Shown: piece after piece, positions 13,201 to 24,683 of the stretch
Position numbering within the stretch: position 1 is the stretch's first letter
How the letters are laid out: each line of letters begins with the position of its first letter
Assembly: GCA_033439765.1 (NCBI GenBank)
Contig: JAULSN010000001.1
Span: forward strand, 2,728,001 to 2,792,000
Reading direction: 5' to 3'
Length of the DNA: 64,000 nt
Source of the DNA: Lasiosphaeria ovina
Taxonomy: Eukaryota > Ascomycota > Sordariomycetes > Sordariales > Lasiosphaeriaceae
Notes under the pieces: model-generated
Seen by the model: only the letters and a program-made list of their open reading frames with translations
Databases searched by the model: none
What the model was told of the DNA's origin: nothing
Program-made: the position numbers and the translations under genes

Positions 13201-14137
13201 AATGTTCTTGCGGATTTCCACGTGATGGAATCTGTATGGAGGGACGGCCGCTTTATCGGTCTTGATGCAGACGATAGGGAACGTGGATCGCCTGCCACCG
13301 CCTTTGCCTTTCCCATGGTCTCCGTTGTGTTGCTACAAGGGTGTTAGACGGCACGTTAAGAGGATGACTGGAGGGGCCACACAGGGACGAGGTGGCATTG
13401 TGAGCGAGCAAAGGGCGCCTTACTTTGAACTTGATGACCATTGTCCGCACTTCAGGGGCTAGGGCGTTGTTGTCGTTATTGTCGACGGCAATTGACCTCA
13501 TATCCGCAAAGGCGTCCGTGTCGCTCAAATGTCTCGGCTGAGGGGCCTTCTTCTCGGCCTCTTCAAGCATGAACTGGACAAGGCGGGAATGGCCCTTGCC
13601 CACGGCCTCGGAATAAGTGCCCAGAGCATTGAAAAGCCTATCAACTGTCCAGTCTGTCCTTTTTGGTGTCTGATTCCTGGGCGTCAGCTGTCCTGCCGGT
13701 TGCGGGGTGGGGTGCTGTGGAATGCCTCTGCTGCTCGAGGGCCGGGACCGTGGGGCTCTGGAGTCGTCGAACTGCGCCGTCTTTGAAGGGGTTCCATCGT
13801 TGCGAAGGGGCAGCTTGCTCGCGGGGGAGGCAGTTGGGACACGCTTGAGGGAAGAAGGGGTGTCGAGGGTGGGCGCCTGTACAGGCGGCGGGGGCTGGTT
13901 CAGGGTCTGGAACAGGTGCTTCCACGGCGAGGTATCCCTATTCCTACCCGAGTCGGCAGACCTGTAATGAACCGTGTCGCGGGGCTCGCGGGGTTCGCGT
14001 GGTTCGCGTGGTTCGTGGGTATCACGAGTGTTGCGGGTGACGGCCTGCACCGAACTCACGATAACTTCGTCACCGGCAACACTGCTTTCGGACGTGTCCC
14101 CGGTAAGGTCGACGAGATCGAAATTGGAAGGAGCCAT
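10201..14137 (-). CDS. kmt6: PRC2 histone H3K27 methyltransferase, E(z)/KMT6
   Basis: This is the catalytic subunit of Polycomb repressive complex 2 (Drosophila E(z), Neurospora SET-7, Fusarium KMT6), which methylates histone H3 Lys27 in the nucleus. Two exons, 14137-13424 and 13332-10201, are joined across a 91-nt intron (13333-13423; branch CTAAC) and give 1281 aa. After a low-complexity N-terminus with a PRE repeat, a long E(z)-type region leads to a cysteine-rich CXC/pre-SET domain (~653-745; starts CHHEGPC) and a SET domain (~755-880) with GYGLF, YINHA and FFNYGD motifs. The ~400-residue C-terminal tail is basic and acidic low complexity, with two RPGAGRK/ARPGAGRK motifs near residues 1004 and 1098. 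The start ATG (MAPSNFDLVDLTGD) is the first in frame. It is divergent from PIL1. Confidence 0.95.
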
Positions 14138-15660
14138 AGCTGGTTCCCCTAGGGTCTACAGCCCGACGGGCGACGCATCAATAGGGGTCCAGGCTCCCAC
14201 AAGGGGACTGTCGCGGGGGCACCTGAACGGAGACGGCGAGGGAAGGACCCGGAGGGCGATGTCGTCGAGGAGCGAAAAACCAGGCCCGCAACTGCTCAAT
14301 TGGCAGTGCTCATGCCGCAGCACTAGGGTATGAAAGCTATCAAATCGTGCCGTCAATGGACTACGTAGCGTAAGTGACTATCCGTAGAGCTCGGTCAATC
14401 GTGGCAGATGGTGCCCAACTTGTTAGTGTGAGCAGGCTGTATGGCCGAGATGGTGTTGCCAGTCATTCAATAACTGTGGAGCAGACGGACGCGGTTGTGG
14501 AAGACGCGATCGCCCCGTGCGAGGCGAGAAAGAACACCCACAGCCAAGACAAAGAGGCGCACGGACCCATCGCCCAAATGCCTTGGCCCGTACGGGGGTA
14601 GAATTATCTACGTAGTTGTAAAGGAGGGTTTTAGGGGACCATAATGTCGAATTGATGGATATGCGTCTAACGATAATCTTGGCATATTCGTCATCATCCA
14701 CGGATACCCGGGATAGCTCTCTCCAAAAGCCAATCATTCCCAATTGAATTAGGTTGTCGTTTGCTGCTTTCGACTCTCGATTCTGGCTTCTTGTCGCCTC
14801 AGCTGGGCCTAGACTTGTATCGTGTCTGTCTGCAGTGCTGCACCGTCTTTCAACCTCGTACAGTACCTTACCAGCACCTGAATATGCCTACAAGGCACCA
14901 GTGCGCAGTAGTTCCGAAACAGACAAGGTTGTACAAATACACAACCATCCACGTCACCGTCAGCTTCCGAGACCTGGAGTATTGAAAGCTCGAAAACGGC
15001 GACCAGTGAGATTGATACTTGCTGCCGTGACTCAAATATTATGATACTGGACGGTAACCTAGGTAAGGTAGTTTAAGCTTGACACCATCAGCCGCCAGAG
15101 TGCATCGTCCATCCCAGAAGATCGACCGAGCAATTCCCGCAAGTGATACGGAGTACTTGTGGCATGTTGGTGGCCAGCGAAATGATCAAGAGTTACCTAT
15201 TCATGCAGTGCGTTTCTTGAGTTACTCCGCACGCCAGTCCAAATCCAAGTGCCGCTTGGGACACTTTGGGCGCTGGTCTGTACCATTTAGAAGCATGCAA
15301 TCCACCAAAAGCTGGATGGGCTTGCTGCGCCCCAGTTGCAGGAACGGGACACCGACGTCATCCAGTTGGGTCTCGCCCTCCTCCTCGCCCGCCGCATGCC
15401 TATTAAACGATGGCCTGATCCATCTCATCTGGTCGCAAACAGGCTTCCCGCCTCTTCCATCTAAAGTCAAATCCTTTGTTTGGTGATACCCGAACGAAAC
15501 CTAACCGACGTCAAACCACAACGTACAATCTAACGCATTCTCCGTATTCCGTCGCAATCACTATCAACCAAGCATCCGCTCATTGCCTTGACCAACCTCG
15601 CAACCCAACAACAACAACAACCACCTATACCCCACCGCCGCCGCGCGCGCAGCCGTCGCA
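14138..15660. promoter_or_regulatory. divergent promoter region KMT6/PIL1
   Basis: This is the shared upstream region of two divergently transcribed genes. It contains an ACCTAGGT palindrome at 15057-15064, a TACGGAGTA word at 15147-15155 and a CAA-rich, then CG-rich leader directly before the PIL1 ATG. No coding frame in it is convincing. Confidence 0.5.
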
Positions 15661-17001
15661 ATGCATCGCACATATTCCATGCGCGCCACGAGGGCGCCGA
15701 CTGCCTCCCAGATCCAGGTGCGCGCAGATGCTTCTCCTAATTTGTGCACGGCGCATGCATTCGGCCGGCTACCGAGACTGACAAACACAGAACCCCCCGC
15801 CACCCCCTTCGAGCACCAAGGCGCACCGCTTTTTTGGCAGAGGCGGAATCGGTTAGTGACACCCTTTCTTGCTAATGGTTGTCGCCTGCGATCCGGTGAT
15901 TTGAGCTAAAGCGTTACATCATGTAGGACATGCCCTGCGACGCAACACTGCGGGCGCCTTCGGGCCCGAACTGGCCAAGAAGCTGTCTCAGCTCGTCAAG
16001 ATGGAGAAGAACGTGATGCGAAGCCTGGAAACAGTCGCCAAGGAGCGAATGGAAGTTGCTGTATGTTGTACGACCCAGGCCATTCTCTGCCGGTAACTGG
16101 CTAACAAAGCCCGCAGCAACAACTCTCCCTCTGGGGCGAGGGCGGCGACGAAGACGTCTCGGATGTCACAGACAAACTGGGTGTTCTGCTATACGAAATC
16201 GGCGAGCTCGAGGACCAGTATGTCGACCGGTACGACCAATACCGTGTCACCATCAAGAGTATTAGAAATATCGAGGCCTCAGTGCAGCCCAGCAGAGACA
16301 GTGAGTCATTCTCCCTGCTCCGAGCGAGAAGTTTTGGCGCTCGTTTATGCTAATCACGGCGAGCAGGGAAGCAAAAGATCACAGATCAGATTGCCCAACT
16401 CAAGTACAAGGAGCCCAATTCACCCAGGATTGTCGTCCTCGAGCAGGAGCTCGTCCGAGCAGAGGCCGAGTCCCTGGTAGCCGAGGCACAGCTATCCAAC
16501 ATTACGCGTGAGAAGATCAAGGCGGCCTACACCTACCAGTTCGATGCGTTGCGCGAACACTGCGAGAAGGTGGCCATTATTGCCGGATTCGGGAAGCACC
16601 TTTTGGAGCTCATTGACGATACCCCTGTGACACCGGGCGAGACGCGCGCGGCCTACGATGGCTACGAGGCCAGCAAAGCCATCATCCAGGACTGCGAGGA
16701 CTCTCTGACCAACTGGGTGACGCAAAATGCCGCCGTCTCGGCCAAGCTGTCGACGCGCGCTCGGACGCTCTCTCAACGCCGCCGCAACAACATCAAGGCG
16801 CGCACCGAAGGCCATGATCTGTCAGGACAGGACGCCCCGCTCAACGACCGGGACTCGTGGGTCCAGGCCGGGCAGCACAAGGACGAATATGAGGACGAGG
16901 ACGAAGATGATATTGACGCGCCGAGTCATTCGATCCTAGACAGCGAGACGGGGTTGAACGGCGAGAACCGCGGCCGCAACCAAGAACCGATTCTTGCCTA
17001 G
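15661..17001 (+). CDS. pil1: eisosome core protein Pil1/Lsp1
   Basis: This is a BAR-domain protein that self-assembles into the furrow-shaped eisosomes under the fungal plasma membrane and binds PI(4,5)P2. Five exons (15661-15717, 15791-15851, 15927-16060, 16117-16300, 16367-17001) give 356 aa, close to the usual ~340 aa of the family. The N-terminus MHRTYSMRATRAP, followed by HALRRNTAGAFGPELAKKLS, is the conserved Pil1 start, cut by two introns. The BAR-type helical region covers roughly residues 50-270. The tail (~300-356) is acidic and hydrophilic, with an EDEDEDD run. All four introns are short (50-75 nt) with consensus sites, which makes the model strong. I cannot tell Pil1 from its paralogue Lsp1 by reading. 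Confidence 0.95.
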
Positions 17002-17782
17002 GGCTTCATTAACGCCTTTTGGTCGCTCTATTCTTTATTAAACTACGTCAACAACGTTTCCTTTGCGAGAGGAAGGAGAAAATGACCAGCCTGCGCCCTA
17101 TAGGAATTATGGTTTGCAGGTCTATCCAGCGAGCAGGATTGAGGAAAAGGGTGGTTTCAGCGCCGGTTTCGCATTATAATTGGCAATGAGGCGTGGAGGA
17201 TTCCATCGACTGGGAGGTGGACTTGGGCTCCTAGCAATCGGCAATGAGGAATATCATATTGATGATTAAGTAACATGCTCTTCGTGTACTACTAAAGATC
17301 AGCTCTTTTTGCTTTGCGCGCGCCCGTGGCTTGTTGCCTTTTACGTGGACTTGCTCCTTCTTTGCAAGTTAATACTTCTCTCAGGGGCTCAATTACTGGC
17401 ACCATTGTTAACGCAGTTTTCGTGAATTACAACGTTCTCGCTTTTTTGGGGCTTACATATACGTTTATCACGAGAAAGGGGCAAGAGTCACGAGTCAGAT
17501 ACACGCTCATAGCCTTGTGGCCTGGGATCTGTTGCCACTTCCGCAAAACCATAATATTTGGGACTCGATCAATCTCAGTACGGTAAGGTAGGTACCTAGT
17601 TGAAAGCTGTCCGTAGAGTTTATGGATATATGTATTCAATGTCTGGCACTTCCGCGGCCTAATAACGCGCCCTCTCACCCAATACAGGCAGTAGAGGAAG
17701 ATAAGACAGAGCTATTACGAGGCAACAGCACCGATAAATAGATACCAAGGCCATTCATTCACTCTGCAGAGGCTTATCTCAT
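17002..17782. other. convergent intergenic region PIL1/NAA38
   Basis: These are the 3' flanks of convergent genes. I see AT-rich stretches suited to polyadenylation and a GGTAGGTACCTAG stretch near 17587-17600, but no credible gene. Confidence 0.55.
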
Positions 17783-18398
17783 TCATTTCCTCATCTGGCT
17801 CACAAACTCGTCCAGCTCCATCTTGACGATGTGGTTCCCCGGCACCACCACTAAGCCCAGGAAGCGAGACGTCATGTCCGCCTTGATTGTCGCAGCGGCG
17901 GTGGCGCCCGCCGCCTCCTCGGCCTGCTTCTGCAGCGCCTGCAGCGACGGCTGCCGGTACTCGTATGTGTCTTGCAGGACGATGTTGCTTTCCTAAAAAG
18001 GGGTGGGAAGGGGGCAGGGGTGGGTGAGTGAGTGAGTGAGTGAGTGAGTGAGTGAGTGAGTGAGTGAGTGAGTGAGTGAGAAATTGGCTGAGTGTGAGGT
18101 GAGAGAGGTCTTATTACACTGAGGAGAGTGCGTGAAGACGGGGAGGGGGAAGAGGAGGCAAGTGCATTAAAAGCCTCTAAAAGAAACCACGTAATGAGAG
18201 AGAGAGAGAGAGAGGAGAACACACCGTGTCAGTGCATTTGAAGCTGCCCATGAACATGCGCGAGTCGGTCGTCGTTACGCGCAGGTTCTTGTTGAGCAGC
18301 GACCGCAGAAAGTCGCCCGCCTCTTCCCTCGTCTTGGCCTGCTCGTCCGCCGCCTCAAGGGACGTGCTGATGTCGATGCTCGTGTCGTCTCTCATCAT
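17783..18398 (-). CDS. naa38: NatC N-alpha-acetyltransferase auxiliary subunit, LSM domain
   Basis: This is an LSM-fold auxiliary subunit of the NatC N-terminal acetyltransferase (yeast Mak31, human NAA38/LSMD1). Two exons, 18398-18225 and 17992-17783, give 127 aa. The LSM fold spans ~32-110: LLNKNLRVTTTDSRMFMGSF resembles the Sm1 motif, and LGLVVVPGNHIVKMEL the Sm2 motif. The 232-nt intron (17993-18224) carries a CT-rich tract next to the donor and 14 copies of a CTCA tetranucleotide (RNA sense) close to the acceptor. Two adjacent start codons exist (18398, 18395); I used the first. The gene is divergent from RAD2 across ~870 bp. An LSM ring protein is the alternative, but the length and the conserved C-terminus favour NAA38. 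Confidence 0.85.
18025..18080. repeat. (TGAG)14 microsatellite inside NAA38 intron
   Basis: Fourteen uninterrupted copies of TGAG occupy 56 nt of the NAA38 intron, about 30 nt upstream of the acceptor in the direction of transcription, where they read as CTCA repeats. A second simple repeat, (GA)n at 18196-18214, lies just inside the donor of the same intron. Confidence 0.95.
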
Positions 18399-19268
18399 TT
18401 TGGCTCTGTTTCCTAGGCAGGTTGGTCTTACTCCCGCCCACTCTTCGTGAGTGTGTCTGGGATTACTTACACACGTTGTGGGTGCTCGGAGGTGCTGAAG
18501 CTGACTGGGCGTTGGTTTTATGTTGTTGGCCTGGCCTGGCCCGGTCTGGCCTCCACTAAGCAGCCCTGTAAGAATTGAGGGGCCCTGGACCTAGGGAGGC
18601 CCACTCACCGTCCAGCACCTGCGCCGCGGCAGAGAGAGCCCTCCATGTACACTAGTATCACCTAAGATCTAGGGTTAGGTAAGCTGATGGAAGCATTCTT
18701 CGACTTGGTTTGTCTTCAATGTGCTGAACCAGTCTTTCCAGACAGTGCGTTAACTTTGTTTTGAAGAGTGCCATGCAAGCTCCCGAAACCATAAATATAC
18801 AGAGCAAGTACTGATACCTAGAGGTCACGGTATTCTAGTTAGCTAGGGTACTTTATCTTTTACCTAAGGTATTCATTCCTATTCCGTAATTAGTGATTTG
18901 TAACAAACGCGGCTTTCGCCCCCGCTAAAGTGTTTATGCATGATGCAGGTCTGGCAGGCAGCAAGACCGATCGACATGCCGCATGTAAATGTAAATCAGT
19001 CATCGGCGTGAACTTTGGCTATCGCGACTTGACTTTAATATCTGCAGCTTGCTATGTCGTCACGCCACCCCACCTCTAGTGCCATTTGCAACTAAAGCTA
19101 AGCTCTGCCTTGAGTGATTGCAACGAAACGACGCAGCTTAGCTCCCCGATGACTTGGCTTTGTCTCGCGGACGAGTGCGAGGCGTTGTCTCGGCCGTGCT
19201 GCTCTCACAAATGAACCCATAGCATTGCATCGCCTTTCCTGTTTGTTTGTGTGTGTGTGTGATTGATC
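18399..19268. promoter_or_regulatory. divergent promoter region NAA38/RAD2
   Basis: This is the shared upstream region. It contains a GGCCT-rich repeat near 18527-18551, one telomere-like AGGGTTAGG at 18671-18679 and a GT-rich microsatellite at ~19246-19261, immediately before the RAD2 start codon. No gene is seen in it. Confidence 0.5.
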
Positions 19269-22200
19269 ATGGGTGTCAACGGCCTCTGGACCGTGGTGCA
19301 GCCGTGCGCGCGCCCGACAAACCTCGCCACGCTCAACCGCAAGCGCCTTGCTGTCGATGCCTCCATCTGGATATACCAGTTCCTCAAAGCCGTCCGCGAC
19401 AAGGAGGGAAACGCCCTCCGAAACAGCCATGTCGTCGGCTTCTTCCGTCGCATCTGCAAGCTGCTGTGGTTCGGCATCCGGCCTGTCTTCGTCTTTGACG
19501 GCGGTGCCCCCGCCCTGAAACGTGCCACGCTGCAGGGCCGTCGCCGCAGACGCGAGGGCCGCCGCGAGGATGCCGTACGCACCGCCGGGAAGCTGCTCGC
19601 CGTGCAGATGCAGCGCCTGGCCGAGGAGGAGGATGAAAGGCGCAAACGCCGCGTCGAGGCTGCCGGAACTGTCGGCGCGCGAGAGGACGACGACGAAGGG
19701 CAGGAACGGCTGCCCGACATGGAAAACGTCGTATACGCCGAAGAGCTTGGCATGTCCAAGCAGGAGCGCCAGAAGACGCGGGGCTTCCGCAAGCAAGACG
19801 CCTATCACCTCCCGGAGCTAGAAAACGGAATCGAGGCCATGGGCAAGCCCAACGACCCCCGCATCATGAGCGTGGAGGAGCTTGAAGAGTATGCGAGGCA
19901 ATTCAACAACGGCGAGGACATCAATCTCTACGACTTCAGCAAAATCGACTTTAACGGCGAGTTCTTCAAGAGCTTGCCGCCGGCAGACCGGTACAACATC
20001 TTGAATGCTGCCCGGCTGCGGAGTCGCCTGAGAATGGGTATGAGCAAAGACCAGCTAGACAGCATGTTTCCAGACCGCATGGCCTTCTCCCGGTTCCAGA
20101 TCGAGAGAGTCAAGGAGAGAAACAACCTTACCCAGCGTCTGATGGCCGAGATGGGCATGACGGGTCTGGATCTGACTATCAACGCCCGTGTCGCAGGCGA
20201 CAAGAATCGCGAGTATATACTCGTCAAGAATGAAGGCGCTGAAGGCGGCTGGGCCCTCGGTGTGGTCAGCAGGGACAAGGATAGCGGTAAAATACACAAA
20301 CCTATAGACGTTGATGCTTTGGACTTTCAGTACCAGGCGCAAAATGACGACGACGAAGACGACGAGGACGATGATATCGAGTTTGAGGACGTTCCAATTG
20401 AGGGCGTGAACAGGCTGCCCAAGTTGAGGCTGGCAGACTCTGCCGATGACGCCGACGATGGAGACGATCTTTTTGTTACTAATGATGCCGATCTGTTTGG
20501 CCACGACGAAGATGCCATCTTGGCCGACGAAGATGAAGATCTCAATCGTGCCATTGCCTTGTCCCTTCACAACCAGCATGGTGTTGAGGCGCAGAATGAC
20601 GAAGCCCAAGACGAAGAGAAGGCTCCAGCGCCTGTGTGGTCCCAGAGAGCGGCAGAGCCAGCGAAACCTATCGTCAGCGCAAGCGGGCGCATGGTTGCGC
20701 ACATTGTGAATAACAGGGCCAACGCCGCTGTCCCTCACCGACGAGGCAGTGAGAGCAGCGATAGCGATGTCGATCTTCAGTCAGCCTTGGCAGCCGCCAG
20801 AAAGAAGAAACAAGCACAAAAGCCGACGACGCAAACGCCGGCAGAGAAGGCCCCTATCAAGCCGAACGTGAAGAGTCCTTTTGACGGCCCGCTTCCCTTT
20901 GAGAGACTCAACTGGGGAAACATGTTCTCTTCAATGAGAAAGCCCGCGGCGGAAAAGGAGCCAAGGAGACTTAACGAGGTTGAAACTGGAGAACTGGAGG
21001 CCGAGTCGGACGACGGCGCAGGGGGTTTTGAGAAAATAGCCCTGGATAAAACCAAGGGCCGGGAGGTTCCCAAGCTGCGTGAAGAAGACGCTCCTCTTCC
21101 ATTGCCACCTTGGCTCGCAGACACGACGGATATCCGAGAGTCCCTGAGGAAACAACGGGAGCGTGACAGCGAAATGGATGCAGAGGATGAGGAGATGGCT
21201 CAAGAAGAAGCACTTCGCATACGTCGACTTCAGGACGAATTGGTGATGCAGATTGAGTCTTCTGATGATAACAACAGCGACTTTGAGATCCTCGACGCCC
21301 CTCCGCCCCTTTATGCCCGACAAGCTCCTGCTAAGCAGTTCACCGCCAGAGAGCCTGGCGCTAGTCTTCCATCCCTTGACGACAACGTCTTAACGGCACG
21401 CGGTAAAGCTGAAACTACCGACGCAGCACCGGAAAAACTTGCCCGTTCTACGTCTCCCGACGAAGATCCCGACGTCGAGTTTGAGGATGTTGTTATCTCT
21501 GAGCCACAAAACCCGCCTATTTCGGAATTGACTGTGACTCAAGAGTCGGAAGAAGCCAGAATCGAGCGGGAGTTGTTTGGAGATGGCGCGGTTCTTGATA
21601 CCCAGCAAGGGGCAGCTGATGGCCTCATCCCCACTGATGAGGACCCATTATTCGACCCACTGGCGCCTGGCCCTGAGGAATTTGACGATTTCAGCGATCC
21701 CGAGGAAGAGGAACTCCTCGCGCAACTTGCAGAAGAGGCACAAGAACACGCACGGTTCGCTAGTGAGCTGAACAACAAATCACAGCGAGAAAACCAAGAG
21801 GCATACGAGGCAGAGCTCCGAGCTCTCCGGACCCAGCAGAAGAAAGACCGCCGGGATGCCGACGAGGTCACGCAGGTCATGGTCACGGAATGCCAGGCTC
21901 TGCTGCGCCTGTTTGGCATCCCCTACATCACAGCTCCCATGGAGGCCGAAGCCCAGTGTGCCGAGCTCGTGCGCCTGGACCTGGTCGATGGCATTGTGAC
22001 GGACGACTCGGATACCTTTCTGTTTGGCGGCACCCGCGTCTACAAAAACATGTTCAACGGCAACAAATATGTAGAGTGTTACCTGGCCAAGGATCTAGAG
22101 GAAGAGCTGTCTCTCTCCCGCGAGCAGCTCATTGCCATTGCTCAGCTGCTCGGTTCAGACTACACCGAAGGGCTTCCGGGCGTCGGTCCTGTGACGGCAG

Positions 22201-22976
22201 TGGAGATCCTGTCAGAGTTCCCCGGCAAGGAAGGACTCGGGGCGTTCAAGGAATGGTGGAAAGACGTGCAGAGCCATGGCCGCCCTAAGGATGCGGATGC
22301 CTTGTCGCCTTTCCGCCGAAAGTTCCGGAAGTCGCAGGCGACCAAGCTCTTCTTGCCTCTAGGGTTTCCCAGTCCCGCGGTGTTTGATGCCTACCTCCAG
22401 CCCGAGGTCGACAGCACCCCGGAGCCGTTTCAGTGGGGTGTGCCCGATGTAGATGGACTGCGCCAGTTCTTGACGTCGACGATTGGCTGGAGCCAGGAGC
22501 ACACCGACGAGGTGCTGGTGCCGGTCATCAGGGACATGAACAAACGCGAGAGGGAGGGCACGCAGAGCAACATCACGAGATACTTTGAGGGAAGTGTCGG
22601 TGCGGGCGTCAAGGAGGCATTTGCGCCTCGTCAGCGGGCCAAGGGAAGCAAGCGGATGGCAGACGCGGTGGGCAAGTTGCGGGCCAAATCAAGCACGACG
22701 GGCACCGGCAGCATGTCTACCGAGCTTCCCGTCATGTCTTTTCCTTCGGGACCTAAGAAGTCGAAGAAGCGCAAAACGCGCGAGCAGACTGCGGTTCTGG
22801 AGGACGAGGGAGACGACAATGACGGCGATGACGACAATGTTCAGGAACACGAAGTGGATGAAGACGACGGCGACTCAGAACCGCAGTCCCGGACTGGCGC
22901 AAAAGGGAAGGCCAGGGGAAACGGCAGGGGGCGGGGCAGGGGCAGAGGCAAGAGGACCAAGGCATCTTCGTCATAG
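19269..22976 (+). CDS. rad2: XPG/Rad2-family DNA repair endonuclease
   Basis: This is the 3'-side structure-specific endonuclease of nucleotide excision repair (human XPG, S. cerevisiae Rad2, S. pombe Rad13). It is intronless, 1235 aa, from ATG at 19269. The N-nuclease region starts MGVNGLWTVVQP, with catalytic-type Asp30 (AVDAS) and Asp77 (VFDGG). A long acidic spacer separates it from the I-nuclease region near 885-960, which has MEAEAQCAEL, TDDSDTFLFGG and the helix-two-turn-helix LLGSDYTEGLPGVGPVTA. A ubiquitin-interacting-motif-like sequence (LNRAIALSL) lies near ~425. A PCNA-interaction box, QSNITRYF, starts at residue 1099, as in Rad2/FEN1 proteins. The basic C-terminus (GKARGNGRGRGRGRGK) should direct nuclear import. 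Length and order of parts fit full-length Rad2. Confidence 0.96.
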   Translation: MGVNGLWTVVQPCARPTNLATLNRKRLAVDASIWIYQFLKAVRDKEGNALRNSHVVGFFRRICKLLWFGIRPVFVFDGGAPALKRATLQGRRRRREGRREDAVRTAGKLLAVQMQRLAEEEDERRKRRVEAAGTVGAREDDDEGQERLPDMENVVYAEELGMSKQERQKTRGFRKQDAYHLPELENGIEAMGKPNDPRIMSVEELEEYARQFNNGEDINLYDFSKIDFNGEFFKSLPPADRYNILNAARLRSRLRMGMSKDQLDSMFPDRMAFSRFQIERVKERNNLTQRLMAEMGMTGLDLTINARVAGDKNREYILVKNEGAEGGWALGVVSRDKDSGKIHKPIDVDALDFQYQAQNDDDEDDEDDDIEFEDVPIEGVNRLPKLRLADSADDADDGDDLFVTNDADLFGHDEDAILADEDEDLNRAIALSLHNQHGVEAQNDEAQDEEKAPAPVWSQRAAEPAKPIVSASGRMVAHIVNNRANAAVPHRRGSESSDSDVDLQSALAAARKKKQAQKPTTQTPAEKAPIKPNVKSPFDGPLPFERLNWGNMFSSMRKPAAEKEPRRLNEVETGELEAESDDGAGGFEKIALDKTKGREVPKLREEDAPLPLPPWLADTTDIRESLRKQRERDSEMDAEDEEMAQEEALRIRRLQDELVMQIESSDDNNSDFEILDAPPPLYARQAPAKQFTAREPGASLPSLDDNVLTARGKAETTDAAPEKLARSTSPDEDPDVEFEDVVISEPQNPPISELTVTQESEEARIERELFGDGAVLDTQQGAADGLIPTDEDPLFDPLAPGPEEFDDFSDPEEEELLAQLAEEAQEHARFASELNNKSQRENQEAYEAELRALRTQQKKDRRDADEVTQVMVTECQALLRLFGIPYITAPMEAEAQCAELVRLDLVDGIVTDDSDTFLFGGTRVYKNMFNGNKYVECYLAKDLEEELSLSREQLIAIAQLLGSDYTEGLPGVGPVTAVEILSEFPGKEGLGAFKEWWKDVQSHGRPKDADALSPFRRKFRKSQATKLFLPLGFPSPAVFDAYLQPEVDSTPEPFQWGVPDVDGLRQFLTSTIGWSQEHTDEVLVPVIRDMNKREREGTQSNITRYFEGSVGAGVKEAFAPRQRAKGSKRMADAVGKLRAKSSTTGTGSMSTELPVMSFPSGPKKSKKRKTREQTAVLEDEGDDNDGDDDNVQEHEVDEDDGDSEPQSRTGAKGKARGNGRGRGRGRGKRTKASSS

Positions 22977-24683
22977 TGTTCTCAGTGGCTCTCAGTTTTG
23001 CTGCTATCCACCTTCAACCATAACTCTGTTCTCTCAATTGACATCGCATCGAGGTATTATACAGGCGAGTACCAGTTTCCCATTTACCACTTTTCTCTTT
23101 CTCGAACCTGTTCTCGGTTTACCTCAGTCGGAGAAATGGCTAGACGGGTGGTGAAGTAGCCAAAGCCTGGTTTACCATGTGAGCGTCTGTTGTCGAGCCT
23201 AGCGGTTGGTCAATCTTCGCCACCTCCTCCGTCTATATCCGGCAAGCGAGGGACGGCATTGTTTAGCATAATGTTTCAATATGTGGACCGCTTCTAGAAG
23301 ATCCGGCTACGCGGTTCTGGACTCGCCAATGCCGCGCCGAGAGTGTGCCGTGCAGATTGGCATCTGCCCTGGCATGGCGGCTCCCCGGCGAGTTTTTGGC
23401 GGCTAAACTCGCAAGACAACGAACACCAGTGTGGTTTTTGTTTTTGTTTCCTGTTTCCTGAAGTGCCAGAACCACCAGCAAAAGAGTATCTGTTACTTCC
23501 TGTGACGCAGCTCAGTGACAAGCAGGACCAGACGCTCAAGACCAGTCTTTCCAGTCATCTCATCGTTCGCAACAGCTCTTGTTCCAGCGATGTTCCGCCA
23601 AAGGCCTGTGACCCAATTCGCCATGTAATGTGGCAGCGTCCTTCCTAATCAGGAGCCAACAGAACTGGCGGGAAGACGACCCGCAATAAATTGAAGGCCG
23701 GCACTGATTGCCTCTGAACTGCATCGAGTGGTGGCGAAGTGGTGTTTTTCTGCAGAGCGGGATAGCACTAGCCCTCGACTCTCTTGGCCAGATTCCGAAT
23801 CGGTTGCCTAATTGGACGAGAGCGGCTGATGCCGCCAAGGACACCAAGATCTCACCAACAGATCACCATCACCACCCACACTTGATAGCGGTTGGAGAGG
23901 CTCAAAGCTTTACCCATCTGGTCTCGCGGTGAGCAGTCACCATAGCGGTTGATAATTGCGATTTTCCCGAGAGTGTCAAAACATGTTATTTTTGCAAACT
24001 TGAGCTGAAATGGGTGAAACGGCTTCGACTGCGGATTCTGAAAGGGGGCGGAGGCTGACGGCGTCAAGGCTCAGCCAGTCAGATGGCTTCGTTTCTGCTT
24101 TGCCGCTCGCTCCTCCGACGGCCCCCTTCAAGGCACCTGACGTCAGCCAGGTTGGTGAAGTTCAAGTCGTTGACCTTCCCGTCCTACAATTCCACGCCTC
24201 GGACCTCATCCACCTTCTTTTCGGACTGCTCCTGCGCCGCACTTGGTCGGATCAGATTTTTTTTCTTTTCGTCCCAGGGGCTCACCTTCTTTGTTTCTTT
24301 TAACTTGCTTCGCTTCAGCCACCGAGTGCCAGGTCATTCACTCTTCTGCCATCTGTTGTTCACTCCTTCATTCTTCAGGTCATTCCTTTTTGCCTGTTTG
24401 CTTGCGCTTCTGACGTTGTCTTTGACACTCCTTTTTACAACTCCTCCCAATTACAAGACGGCGTCAAGCACTTGAGGTAGTCACAGCAGCGCGAGCCGTT
24501 CTCTTCTTCGCCTCGTGTTCTACCCCCCAAAAGCAAACGGTTTCAGCAGGCACGAACATATACACAAACGCACGTAGCAAGGCAAGGCAAGGCGAGGCAG
24601 GCAAACATAAAGGCGACTGCGCGCACTCAGTAACGCAAGACACGACTGTTTTTATTTTTATTTTTTGATGATCGATTGCAACA
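22977..24683. other. intergenic region RAD2/TOS1-like
   Basis: This contains the RAD2 3' flank and the upstream region of the next gene. From ~24200 to 24440 it is strongly C+T-rich, near 24579-24605 there is a GGCAA-type repeat, and a T-rich stretch directly precedes the ATG at 24684. I see no gene. Confidence 0.55.

Noticed and set aside
12409..13347. 312-codon open frame antisense to KMT6
   Set aside because: It lies fully opposite conserved KMT6 coding sequence and has no domain; it is a shadow of a GC-rich third-position bias.
19098..19808. 236-codon minus-strand frame over the RAD2 start
   Set aside because: Overlaps the conserved N-nuclease domain and has no recognisable motif.
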